A stretch of 15,243 nt of DNA from an uncultured Prevotellaceae bacterium (GTDB lineage: Bacteria; Bacteroidota; Bacteroidia; Bacteroidales; Bacteroidaceae). Below the pieces are notes generated by a model. It made no database searches. It had not been told where the DNA came from and was given only the letters and a program-made list of their open reading frames with translations. The translations under genes and the position numbers were made by a program. Each line of letters starts with the position of its first letter. Position 1 is the stretch's first letter. The stretch covers positions 1 to 15,243 of the forward strand of contig CADCEQ010000053.1 of NCBI GenBank assembly GCA_902800435.1, in the 5' to 3' direction. Below, one piece after another: positions 1-5,987 of this stretch.

Positions 1-11
1 AGAGATTCTCT

Positions 12-69
12 GTGTCTTTGCGTCTCTGTGTTCTAAAATAATTCTTCGTGTCCTCGTGTCTTTGTGTTC
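12..69. repeat. Degenerate GTGTC-type intergenic repeat, two copies
   Basis: Two 22-base copies, at 12-33 and 48-69, share the pattern GTGTC-NNN-GYGTC-NNN-GTGTTC, which reads on the other strand as AACAC-AAAGACAC-type sequence. No ORF is associated. A related AACAAAGACACGG stretch occurs at 4752-4764. From memory, such AACACAGAGACAC-like intergenic repeats are common in Bacteroidota genomes; their function is unknown to me. Confidence 0.45.
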
Positions 70-128
70 CGTTATAGAAAAAGTTACTTTGCGTTCCATT
101 AAAAAGGGGCACGCTGTGACCTCCTATA

Positions 129-157
129 GGTGTGGAGATTAACGCAATTTCCACACC
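129..157 (+). terminator. Terminator-like hairpin before the DUF559 gene
   Basis: Arms 129-140 and 146-157 pair over 12 bases with one G-T wobble around the loop AACGC. A run of seven T lies at 166-172, about eight bases after the stem. This would suit the end of a plus-strand transcript entering from the left of the window. The gap between stem and T-run is longer than in a textbook intrinsic terminator, so the call is moderate. Confidence 0.45.
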
Positions 158-193
158 AGATTCTCTTTTTTTACACACCTAATGGCGTAAACG

Positions 194-225
194 TTTGGTG
201 GTTTCAAAAATATATTTTATTTTTG
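194..225 (+). promoter_or_regulatory. Bacteroidota promoter for the DUF559 gene
   Basis: TTTG at 194-197 is followed after 20 bases by TATTTTTG at 218-225, an exact match to the TAnnTTTG -7 element of the Bacteroidota primary sigma factor. The ATG of the DUF559 gene follows 25 bases further on. Confidence 0.75.
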
Positions 226-250
226 CACCCGAAATTGAATTGATAGCCAT

Positions 251-889
251 ATGCACTATCCATCATCCGAGGCGAATGCCTCTGAACAGAAAGAACAGCG
301 CATACACTTGCGCCACAACCTGACACCCGCCGAGGCTTTGCTCTGGCGTGCGCTGAAGGGTCGTGGTGTCGGCGGGCTGAAGTTCCGCCGACAGCAGGGC
401 ATAGGCCCGTTCGTGCTCGACTTCTACTGTCCAGAGGCCCGTCTGTGTGTGGAACTCGACGGCAGTGCCCACGACTATCGCTACGACTACGATGAGCGGC
501 GCACGGCCTACCTGACCCAACAGGGCATTCGTGTGATACGTTTCACCAACGACCAGGTGTTCACATGCCTCGAGGGTGTGGTCGCTCAGATCCTCCGCGC
601 CGCCGCTCCCCACCCCTGTAGGGGCGGGGTGCCCGTAGGGCGGGGCGGGGACAGTAATCCCTCAGCCGCGACAGGGGCGTCACTTGCCCATGATGACGTT
701 GACGATGGCATCGATCTCGGCCTGCGTCTTGCCGGCGGCGATGGCCTTCACGAGGTCGACGGCATTCACATCGCCGTCGCCGTTGATGTCGTTAGGATCG
801 GAGTCCTCAGGCACGATCAGGGTGATGGACGTGATCAGGATGTCACCCTCGCTGAGCTTCAGCGTCAGGATCAGGTCTTCGTCGGTTAG
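251..889 (+). CDS. DUF559 (PD-(D/E)xK nuclease-like) protein with run-on C-terminus
   Basis: Residues about 20-116 match the DUF559 / very-short-patch-repair endonuclease-like fold. Seen directly are the TPAEALLW helix, FRRQQ at 45-49, then a VLDFYCPEARLCVELDG stretch containing Asp57, Glu68 and Asp70, the likely metal-binding acids of a PD-(D/E)xK-type core. DUF559 proteins are usually small stand-alone proteins of roughly 110-130 residues whose substrate is unknown; a nuclease role is inferred from the fold. Here the frame does not stop at the domain end near base 600. It passes through a GC-rich repeat and continues antisense to the surface protein gene, giving 90-odd extra residues of low-complexity shadow sequence up to a TAG at 887-889. 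The native stop was probably lost or displaced. The start is the ATG 25 bases after the promoter. The domain call is firm; the C-terminal extent is doubtful. Confidence 0.8.
   Translation: MHYPSSEANASEQKEQRIHLRHNLTPAEALLWRALKGRGVGGLKFRRQQGIGPFVLDFYCPEARLCVELDGSAHDYRYDYDERRTAYLTQQGIRVIRFTNDQVFTCLEGVVAQILRAAAPHPCRGGVPVGRGGDSNPSAATGASLAHDDVDDGIDLGLRLAGGDGLHEVDGIHIAVAVDVVRIGVLRHDQGDGRDQDVTLAELQRQDQVFVG
608..650 (+). repeat. GC-rich palindromic repeat with runs of G
   Basis: Nested inverted repeats: CACCCC 611-616 with GGGGTG 626-631, CCCC 613-616 with GGGG 621-624, and GCCC 631-634 with GGGC 638-641. The plus strand carries five G runs of three to four bases between 621 and 650, so it could form a G-quadruplex. 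It sits between the DUF559 domain and the convergent surface protein gene, where a bidirectional transcription stop would be useful, but no T-run follows. Confidence 0.5.
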
Positions 890-3800
890 GATATCGTATG
901 TCTTGCCCGACTCGATGGTGATATCCTGCTCAGCAGCGCCCCGGGCTTTCGCCTGGGTCTCTTCTGCCGCCTGCAGCTCCACATCCCCAGCCTTACCCAT
1001 GATGCGGGCTCCGCTATAACTGATGCTGAAGAAGGGCCTTGCGGCTTTGTCTCCGCGAGCCATGGCACGGACACCAGTCTCTGCTCGATTCACGCTGCCG
1101 CCTATACTTGCAAAAGTCACCGTTCCATCAGCCCAAGCATTTGAAGCCCAAGCATTTGAAGCCAAGGCGAGACCATTAGGAGATTCAGTCATTTGACAGC
1201 CATTGAAAGTTATTGTAGCTTCTGAAGACCCAAAAGCCATCACGGTATTATGGGTTTCAGAAATTCCTGCTTCTGTCTTAGTAGTAAAGATGAGATTGCT
1301 ACCTTCTAAAGAAACACTGCCTTCGCCTTCGAAGGCTGTTCCGACCCTGTATTTGGAGCCCGTGATGGTTCCGACCGTATCACCGAAGTCATCGACGAGT
1401 GTCATTTTGCTGTTGGCTGAAATAGTCAAGGCGTTTGTGAAATTGATCTTCGTGGCATCCACATCTGCCCCGCTGAAGGTGAGGTTTGCCGGACGAGTCA
1501 GCAAAGCGCCACTTTTCTTCCACTCCACGTTTCCAAAGGTCAGCTTCTCGGCCTGGTTTTCCGTAACTTCAAAGATGGCTTCATCGACAGAAATCGGTTT
1601 AACAGTAATTATGATACATGCATCAATAGTCACCCCAGAAATTGGAGAGAAAGAGTATGAAAAAGATTTCTCATACGGGACTCCCTTTTCGTTGAGATCA
1701 TTTTCGTAGGTCACTAGGAAAGTCTGGCCTGCTTCCATTTTATTGGCGTCATCAAAATTGAAGTGGTCAGCTTTCTTAATGGTGAAGGCCGTTGCGTTAT
1801 CGGCAGCGTTGGCGAAGGTATAGTTCTGCCCGTAGTTGCCGTTGGCGGCGGCTTCTGAGCCGTTCACTGACAGCATGCCAGTAACAGCATAACTGCCTAC
1901 TGCCGTTGCCGCTGGGTTGTCGAGGGCAAAATAATAAACATCATTCGCTCCCAGCTCCTCGCCGTCTACAAAGCCCGTGACGCTGCCCGTGAAGGTCGTC
2001 GGTGTCGCTTCTCCTCTTTTGATGGATACTTTGTCGGCCACTAATGTCAGGGCCTTGCGGCCGATGGTGAACGTCTTCGTGGCCGAACCGGTAAAGCTCG
2101 TGCTCGTGGCCTTTGCCGTCACGGTGACGGTGGGCGCGTTATCGGCAGTGGCCTCACCAGCGTTCTTGTTATTGCTGTAAGTCACGTCGAACTCGCTGGT
2201 AACGTCCGTCTCGCCGTCCTTCACGACGACCGCTGGCGTCTGTGACTGGCCGTTATAGACGAGGGTCGTACCGTCGCCTACGGTAATCCATTCAGGCTGG
2301 ATGGCCGGGAGCTTGAATAGGAACAGCACGCTGTTGTACTGCTGCGGATCAATATTGTCCCAGCTGAAGCTGAAGCGGAGGTTTTCCGTGATGGCGTCGG
2401 CTCCGGGCTGGCGAATGACGCTGTAGGTCGTCACCTCGGTCGTCTCGTTGTAGTCCCGCTTCAGCTGAACATCGCGTTTGCCGTCGCCGTTCAGTTCGAG
2501 GAACAGCTCTTCGGTTTCTTCATCGTAGACGTAGTTGTCATCCAGACAATTAAGCAGCAGCCAGACCGACTCGGGGATCACCTGAGGCTTGGTGGTGGTC
2601 ATGTTGAGGGTGTACTCCTCCTGATCGGCCAGCACGGCGGATACCGAAACGTTCTTGGCGGGCATGATGAACGTGCCGTCGCGAGTTTCTTTCATCGTGA
2701 CGGTCACGCCCTCGGTCGCCGTGTACCGGCCCGTGAAGTATTTGCCCGACGGGATGATGACCTTGCTGTCGTCTTCCGGATCAAACGGACTGTAGCTTAC
2801 GATCACCGTCTCGCCCACAGCGGCCTCGGTGATGGGATTGGTCTCCTCGTCGTAGAAACTGACGTAGTCGCCCGAGAGCTGATAGGTCCCAGACACCGGC
2901 GCCACAGCCTTTTCCATCGCCAGCGTGAGGGCTTTGCTCTGGCTTCTGGGATTGTCGAACAGGTAGGGGATCAGGTCGGCCTTGCCGTCGGTCAGCGTGC
3001 CGGCGTAAGGTTCGCCGTTCACAGTCAGCGTCTTGCCTTTAGGCACGACGATATAGGCATGCGGGCCAGAGAATACGCCGACTTTTCCGAACGCATATTG
3101 TGCGATGCTGGTCACGGTGTGGGGGAGCGTGACGTCCATGGTGCCAAGGAAGGTCTGCTCCCCACCGATGGTCGTGAGCTTGGTGCAGTTGCTCAGGTCG
3201 ATGGAGGCCTTGGCGGCTACGCCGAAAGCCAGGCTACCGATGCTCTCAAGCTGGCTGCCCTCGGCGGCCGTGATGCTGATGCCATTCTCCGTGTCCTTTG
3301 CGATGGCACTAAACGCATAAGCCCCGATGCTCGTCAAACTGGCAGGGAGGACAATGTCTGTGGCGAGGCTGGTGAGATCTACGAAAGCTCCAATTCCGAT
3401 GGTCTGCACGCTATTGCCGATGGTCAGCGAGGTGACGTTTGAAAAAGAATAAAATGCACTCCTTCCTATGGATGTGACACCATCTTCGATGACGATGGTT
3501 TTGATGGAATTCTGAAAGTCAGACCAAGGGTAACTGTCTTCTTCAATATCCCTATTTCCCGAAATGGTGAGCACATCATAGTCGGCACTGCCATCACTCT
3601 TCGTGACGCTCCATGATAAATCACCAAATGTGCTATTTGTTGATTTATCCCACTTGGCGTAGAGCGTCTGGTCTTGTGTAACGACAAATCCATCCCCTGG
3701 CTTATATTTGACGTCACCTTCCGCCGATGTGGCCCATCCATAGAAAGTATAGTTATCTCGAGAAGGTGTGGGTAGTATAATAGTACTGCCACTCGAAATG

Positions 3801-4015
3801 TTGGTAATATATTCCTTTTTGGCACCCTCATAGTTGAGGTCCAGCGTGAGAGTGTATTGGTTGGTATCAAAACCTTGTTGTGCCCGTGCCACGGTGGTTG
3901 GGGCGAGCAGGCTGATCATCACCACGGCCAGGGTCATGGCCCAGCGCGTCATGTTCGTTCCGGCCGGCGTCAGCGCCCGGCGCAGCAGATTTTGATGGAT
4001 GTTTTTCTTATTCAT
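680..4015 (-). CDS. Secreted BspA-like LRR surface protein with InlB-type repeat, MBG-like and dockerin-like domains
   Basis: A 1111-residue secreted protein. A signal peptide spans residues 1 to about 46, with the hydrophobic core AMTLAVVMISLLAP ending in ARAQ; a second Met at residue 22 could also serve as start. Residues about 52-123 form a Listeria-Bacteroides InlB B-type repeat, with FYGWAT and LYAKW as hallmarks. Residues about 170-345 hold BspA-type leucine-rich repeats such as TSIGRSAFYS and TSIGAYAFS. Residues about 585-745 resemble MBG/Ig-like modules (LVYNGQSQTP, KALTLVADKVSIKRGEATP). The last 39 residues form a dockerin-like calcium-binding segment with DINGDGDVNAVDL. Such proteins in this phylum are extracellular or surface-attached and often adhesive; a role in binding host or polysaccharide ligands is inference. 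No lipobox or type IX sorting domain was recognised. The gene starts 65 bases after the DUF3990 ORF, with no TAnnTTTG element in the gap. Its C-terminus overlaps the run-on DUF559 frame. Confidence 0.9.
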   Translation of the reverse strand: MNKKNIHQNLLRRALTPAGTNMTRWAMTLAVVMISLLAPTTVARAQQGFDTNQYTLTLDLNYEGAKKEYITNISSGSTIILPTPSRDNYTFYGWATSAEGDVKYKPGDGFVVTQDQTLYAKWDKSTNSTFGDLSWSVTKSDGSADYDVLTISGNRDIEEDSYPWSDFQNSIKTIVIEDGVTSIGRSAFYSFSNVTSLTIGNSVQTIGIGAFVDLTSLATDIVLPASLTSIGAYAFSAIAKDTENGISITAAEGSQLESIGSLAFGVAAKASIDLSNCTKLTTIGGEQTFLGTMDVTLPHTVTSIAQYAFGKVGVFSGPHAYIVVPKGKTLTVNGEPYAGTLTDGKADLIPYLFDNPRSQSKALTLAMEKAVAPVSGTYQLSGDYVSFYDEETNPITEAAVGETVIVSYSPFDPEDDSKVIIPSGKYFTGRYTATEGVTVTMKETRDGTFIMPAKNVSVSAVLADQEEYTLNMTTTKPQVIPESVWLLLNCLDDNYVYDEETEELFLELNGDGKRDVQLKRDYNETTEVTTYSVIRQPGADAITENLRFSFSWDNIDPQQYNSVLFLFKLPAIQPEWITVGDGTTLVYNGQSQTPAVVVKDGETDVTSEFDVTYSNNKNAGEATADNAPTVTVTAKATSTSFTGSATKTFTIGRKALTLVADKVSIKRGEATPTTFTGSVTGFVDGEELGANDVYYFALDNPAATAVGSYAVTGMLSVNGSEAAANGNYGQNYTFANAADNATAFTIKKADHFNFDDANKMEAGQTFLVTYENDLNEKGVPYEKSFSYSFSPISGVTIDACIIITVKPISVDEAIFEVTENQAEKLTFGNVEWKKSGALLTRPANLTFSGADVDATKINFTNALTISANSKMTLVDDFGDTVGTITGSKYRVGTAFEGEGSVSLEGSNLIFTTKTEAGISETHNTVMAFGSSEATITFNGCQMTESPNGLALASNAWASNAWADGTVTFASIGGSVNRAETGVRAMARGDKAARPFFSISYSGARIMGKAGDVELQAAEETQAKARGAAEQDITIESGKTYDILTDEDLILTLKLSEGDILITSITLIVPEDSDPNDINGDGDVNAVDLVKAIAAGKTQAEIDAIVNVIMGK
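1131..1160 (-). repeat. 15-base tandem duplication inside the surface protein gene
   Basis: The unit GCCCAAGCATTTGAA occurs at 1131-1145 and again, identically, at 1146-1160, followed by a partial third start. It adds five residues and makes the protein read ASNAW-ASNAW near residues 950-960, keeping the frame. Identity of the two copies suggests a recent slippage event. Confidence 0.85.
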
Positions 4016-4060
4016 ATCGTTGGTTGATTTTTGTTGTTATTATCAGTTTTGGTTGTGTGG

Positions 4061-4165
4061 TTACTTGATGCTGCCCGTCTTCAGTTCGCTGTCGAGAAAA
4101 CTATAGACGTATCGGGGACTCTGGTAATAGAGGCCAGTGGCGTCACGCTGCAGACGCTGAAGCGG
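4061..4165 (-). pseudogene. Out-of-frame protein remnant after the DUF3990 ORF
   Basis: In a frame different from the DUF3990 ORF, codons read LQRLQRDATGLYYQSPRY followed by VYSFLDSELKTGSIK and a TAA stop at 4061-4063. The aromatic-rich, regular composition looks like a genuine protein C-terminus rather than a shadow. I do not recognise the family. It may be the original C-terminus of a third member of the module, or of DUF3990 itself after a deletion. Confidence 0.4.
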
Positions 4166-4380
4166 AGAACTTTCAGGGTGGCCATTTGTTCGTCATTAAC
4201 CTCATAGGTAAGCACTATAGGAGTGCCTGTCTCAAGCTGTTCAACCTTGGTCTTGGCCATATCCATAGCCTGTGCGTATTCACGGGAAAGGTAGAATCCC
4301 TGGCCGAAGTCCTTGTTAGGCTTCGACTTCGTAAGGTCTATCTCACCGAAGTCTGCATTGGTACCGTGGTAGAGGATCAT
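4081..4380 (-). CDS. DUF3990 family protein, PARP-like ADP-ribosyltransferase motifs, C-terminally truncated
   Basis: The N-terminal 70-odd residues fit DUF3990. LYHGT-like MILYHGTNADFG at the start and KDFGQGFYLSREYAQAMDMA at about residues 23-42 parallel the histidine (HGT) and tyrosine (GxGxYxS...A..A) motifs of PARP/DarT-like ADP-ribosyltransferases; the enzymatic assignment is inference. Family members are usually longer, roughly 150 residues or more. Here homology-like sequence stops at ATLKVLRF (about residue 74) and the last 25 residues look unrelated. A different frame is open from about 4186 to a TAA at 4061-4063 and reads DATGLYYQSPRYVYSFLDSE, which looks like real protein, so a frameshift or deletion near 4140-4165 is likely. 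The start ATG overlaps the stop of the DUF3791 gene by four bases (ATGA), indicating translational coupling. It is probably an inactive or remnant toxin-like partner. Confidence 0.75.
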   Translation of the reverse strand: MILYHGTNADFGEIDLTKSKPNKDFGQGFYLSREYAQAMDMAKTKVEQLETGTPIVLTYEVNDEQMATLKVLRFSVCSVTPLASITRVPDTSIVFSTAN

Positions 4381-4601
4381 ATCAGCGCGCCTCCTTTCCT
4401 ATGGCAGTACTCTGCCATATCGGCAACCATCGACTGGAAGGACTGTGTATGGCAATAGTCATAGTGCTCATCAACGAAAGCGATGCCTCCGTAGCGGCTC
4501 AGGTAGTTGAATGCCTGTTTGAGTGTCAGCCCGAACCTACGTCCGAACTCCAATGTGAGAATGAGTGTCCACTCCATCTTGTCGTGATTACTATATCCCA
4601 T
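4377..4601 (-). CDS. DUF3791 family small protein, putative antitoxin-like partner
   Basis: A 74-residue helical protein matching DUF3791: a hydrophobic N-terminal helix, FNYLSRYGGIAFVDEHYDYC at about residues 31-50, then HTQSF and a VADMAEYCHRKGG end. DUF3791 genes are commonly found next to DUF3990 genes in Bacteroidota and Firmicutes, as here, and the order (small protein first, coupled by ATGA) is that of many antitoxin-toxin pairs. That role has not been shown for this family as far as I know, so it is inference. Length and ends look complete. The promoter at 4621-4651 lies directly upstream, so this gene leads the transcript. Confidence 0.85.
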   Translation of the reverse strand: MGYSNHDKMEWTLILTLEFGRRFGLTLKQAFNYLSRYGGIAFVDEHYDYCHTQSFQSMVADMAEYCHRKGGALI

Positions 4602-4620
4602 ATTCTTCTTTTTCTCGCTG

Positions 4621-4651
4621 CAAAGATAGGAAAAAATTCCCGAACGGCAAA
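4621..4651 (-). promoter_or_regulatory. Bacteroidota promoter of the DUF3791/DUF3990 transcript
   Basis: On the minus strand TTTG (4648-4651) is followed after 19 bases by TATCTTTG (4621-4628), an exact TAnnTTTG element. The DUF3791 ATG lies about 20 bases downstream. This may also be the only promoter serving the surface protein gene at 680-4015. Confidence 0.8.
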
Positions 4652-4706
4652 ATAAATCGAGATTTATTTTTATGGCGTCACGATTTGTTACCCCATGAGT
4701 TCGGAT

Positions 4707-4740
4707 TTAGGCACGGATGGCAAAGAGATTAGGCACGGAT
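4707..4740. repeat. Direct repeat TTAGGCACGGAT in a gene-free spacer
   Basis: TTAGGCACGGAT occurs at 4707-4718 and 4729-4740, followed by TACACGG and then AACAAAGACACGG. GCACGGATTACACGG-like strings are, from memory, scattered through intergenic DNA of Prevotella-type genomes. The spacer 4660-4845 has no credible gene; the plus-strand ORF that crosses it is mostly antisense to ansA. Confidence 0.5.
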
Positions 4741-4783
4741 TACACGGCTTTTAACAAAGACACGGTTTCTTCGGCGCAGCTTT

Positions 4784-4804
4784 CCCCTCCTAATTTAGGA
4801 GGGG
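4784..4804. repeat. Perfect hairpin CCCCTCCTA-ATT-TAGGAGGGG
   Basis: A 9-base perfect stem with a three-base loop, extendable by T/A pairs to 12. It lies 42 bases beyond the ansA stop. Read with ansA (minus strand) it is followed by AAAG rather than a T-run, so it is not a classical terminator in that direction. It resembles a dispersed Bacteroidota palindrome and could still stop or stabilise the ansA transcript. Confidence 0.6.
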
Positions 4805-4845
4805 AAAAAAAGTCCGAGAAATTCCGTGTCAGTCCGATGCCAATA

Positions 4846-5877
4846 TCAGATGCTGATCTCGCCGCGGAGGGAGTGGCCCATGAGGCGGCGGACAGTGTCA
4901 GGGGCGTCGGGATAGTGCGACTGGAGGAACATCAGCTTGGTGACGGCACTCTCGACGGTCATGTCGCGGCCGCTGATGACACCCGCCTCCTGCAGGTGGT
5001 AGCCGCTGTCGTAGCGTGACATCTCGACGGCACCCTGCAGACACTGGCTGATGTTGACGATCACCTTGCCGTTGCGGGTGCCCTCGCGGAGGGCGTTGAG
5101 CAGCCAGGGACTCTGCGGGGCGTTGCCCGATCCGAAGGTGCGCATGACGATGGCCTTCAGGTTCGGCGTGTGGATGATATGGCGGATGAGGTCTTCGCGG
5201 ATGCCCGGGAAGAGGGAGAAGATGATGACGTTGTTGTCGAGCCGGAAGTGGGGCGTCATCGGCTTGGCCCAGTCGGGCTTCAGGATGCGCTCGCGGTGGT
5301 AGGTGATGTTCACGCCGGCATCGACGAGGTGGGGGTAGTTGAACGACTCGAAGGCATTGAACTCCTCGGCGCTCTGCTTCGTGGTGCGGTTGCCGCGCAG
5401 CAGGTGGCCTCCGAAGCAGATGCCCACCTCGGGCACGAGGGCTCGGCCATCGGCATCCTTCGCCGCGGCGATCTCGACGGCGGTGATGAGGTTCTCCTTG
5501 CCGTCGGTGCGGAGCTGTCCGATGGGCAGCTGCGAGCCGGTGAAGACGACGGGCTTCGTGAGGTTCTCGAGCATGTAGGAGAGGGCAGAGGCGGTGTAGG
5601 CCATCGTGTCGGTGCCGTGGAGCACGACGAAGCCGTCGTAGTCGTCGTAGCGGTCGGCGATGCAGTGGGAGATGTCGGTCCAGCGGGCGGGCGTCATGTC
5701 GCTCGAGTCGATGGGCGGCGAGAACTGGAAGGTGTCGATCGTGGTGTCGAACTGCTGGAGCTCGGGCACATGGTTCAGCAGGTGCTCGAAGTCGAAGGGC
5801 TCAAGGGCGCCCGTCAGCGGGTTGCGGTTCATGCCGATGGTGCCGCCGGTGTAGATGAGAAGGACTTTGCTGCGCAT
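4846..5877 (-). CDS. ansA: Type I (cytoplasmic) L-asparaginase
   Basis: Hydrolyses L-asparagine to aspartate and ammonia. The 343-residue length is normal for the bacterial type I family, and there is no signal peptide, which fits a cytoplasmic enzyme. Both signature segments are intact: YTGGTIG at residues 9-15 with nucleophile Thr13, and LHGTDTM at 86-92 with Thr89 and Asp90. The SSDM motif (58-61) and the TDGKENL region around Lys127 also fit the family. The start ATG is the first in frame after the promoter and gives the expected short N-terminus before the first strand. It is divergent from uxaC and shares the 111-base spacer, so both may respond to common regulation, but no operator is proven. 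Nothing suggests a defect. Confidence 0.95.
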   Translation of the reverse strand: MRSKVLLIYTGGTIGMNRNPLTGALEPFDFEHLLNHVPELQQFDTTIDTFQFSPPIDSSDMTPARWTDISHCIADRYDDYDGFVVLHGTDTMAYTASALSYMLENLTKPVVFTGSQLPIGQLRTDGKENLITAVEIAAAKDADGRALVPEVGICFGGHLLRGNRTTKQSAEEFNAFESFNYPHLVDAGVNITYHRERILKPDWAKPMTPHFRLDNNVIIFSLFPGIREDLIRHIIHTPNLKAIVMRTFGSGNAPQSPWLLNALREGTRNGKVIVNISQCLQGAVEMSRYDSGYHLQEAGVISGRDMTVESAVTKLMFLQSHYPDAPDTVRRLMGHSLRGEISI

Positions 5878-5907
5878 GGGTAGTTAAACGTTTACGTGCA
5901 TATTTTC

Positions 5908-5950
5908 TGCAAAGATAGTGCAATTCTGCGAAAAAAGGGCTATCTTTGCA
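5908..5950. promoter_or_regulatory. Palindromic back-to-back promoters of ansA and uxaC
   Basis: TGCAAAGATA (5908-5917) and TATCTTTGCA (5941-5950) form a perfect 10-base inverted repeat 23 bases apart. Each arm contains an exact TAnnTTTG element: the left one faces ansA and the right one faces uxaC. Upstream TTTG boxes are weak for both, and both would have to lie within the shared 23-base centre. Confidence 0.75.
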
Positions 5951-5987
5951 AAAAATTTGAACTTAAAATCACATAACAAGCAAAATT

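Noticed and set aside
12..69. Possible CRISPR array
   Set aside because: Only two imperfect copies with internal sub-repeats and a 14-base gap; no regular spacers and no cas genes in the window.
4784..4804. Intrinsic terminator for ansA
   Set aside because: The hairpin is perfect, but in the ansA direction it is followed by AAAG instead of a T-run, so it is listed as a repeat hairpin only.
4717..5019. Plus-strand 100-codon frame from the repeat spacer into ansA
   Set aside because: The first part is repeat DNA and the rest is antisense to the asparaginase C-terminus.
5170..5883. Plus-strand frame of 237 codons opposite ansA
   Set aside because: It covers the intact asparaginase in antisense and is dominated by Val, Gly, Asp and Glu repeats, so it is a shadow of codon usage.
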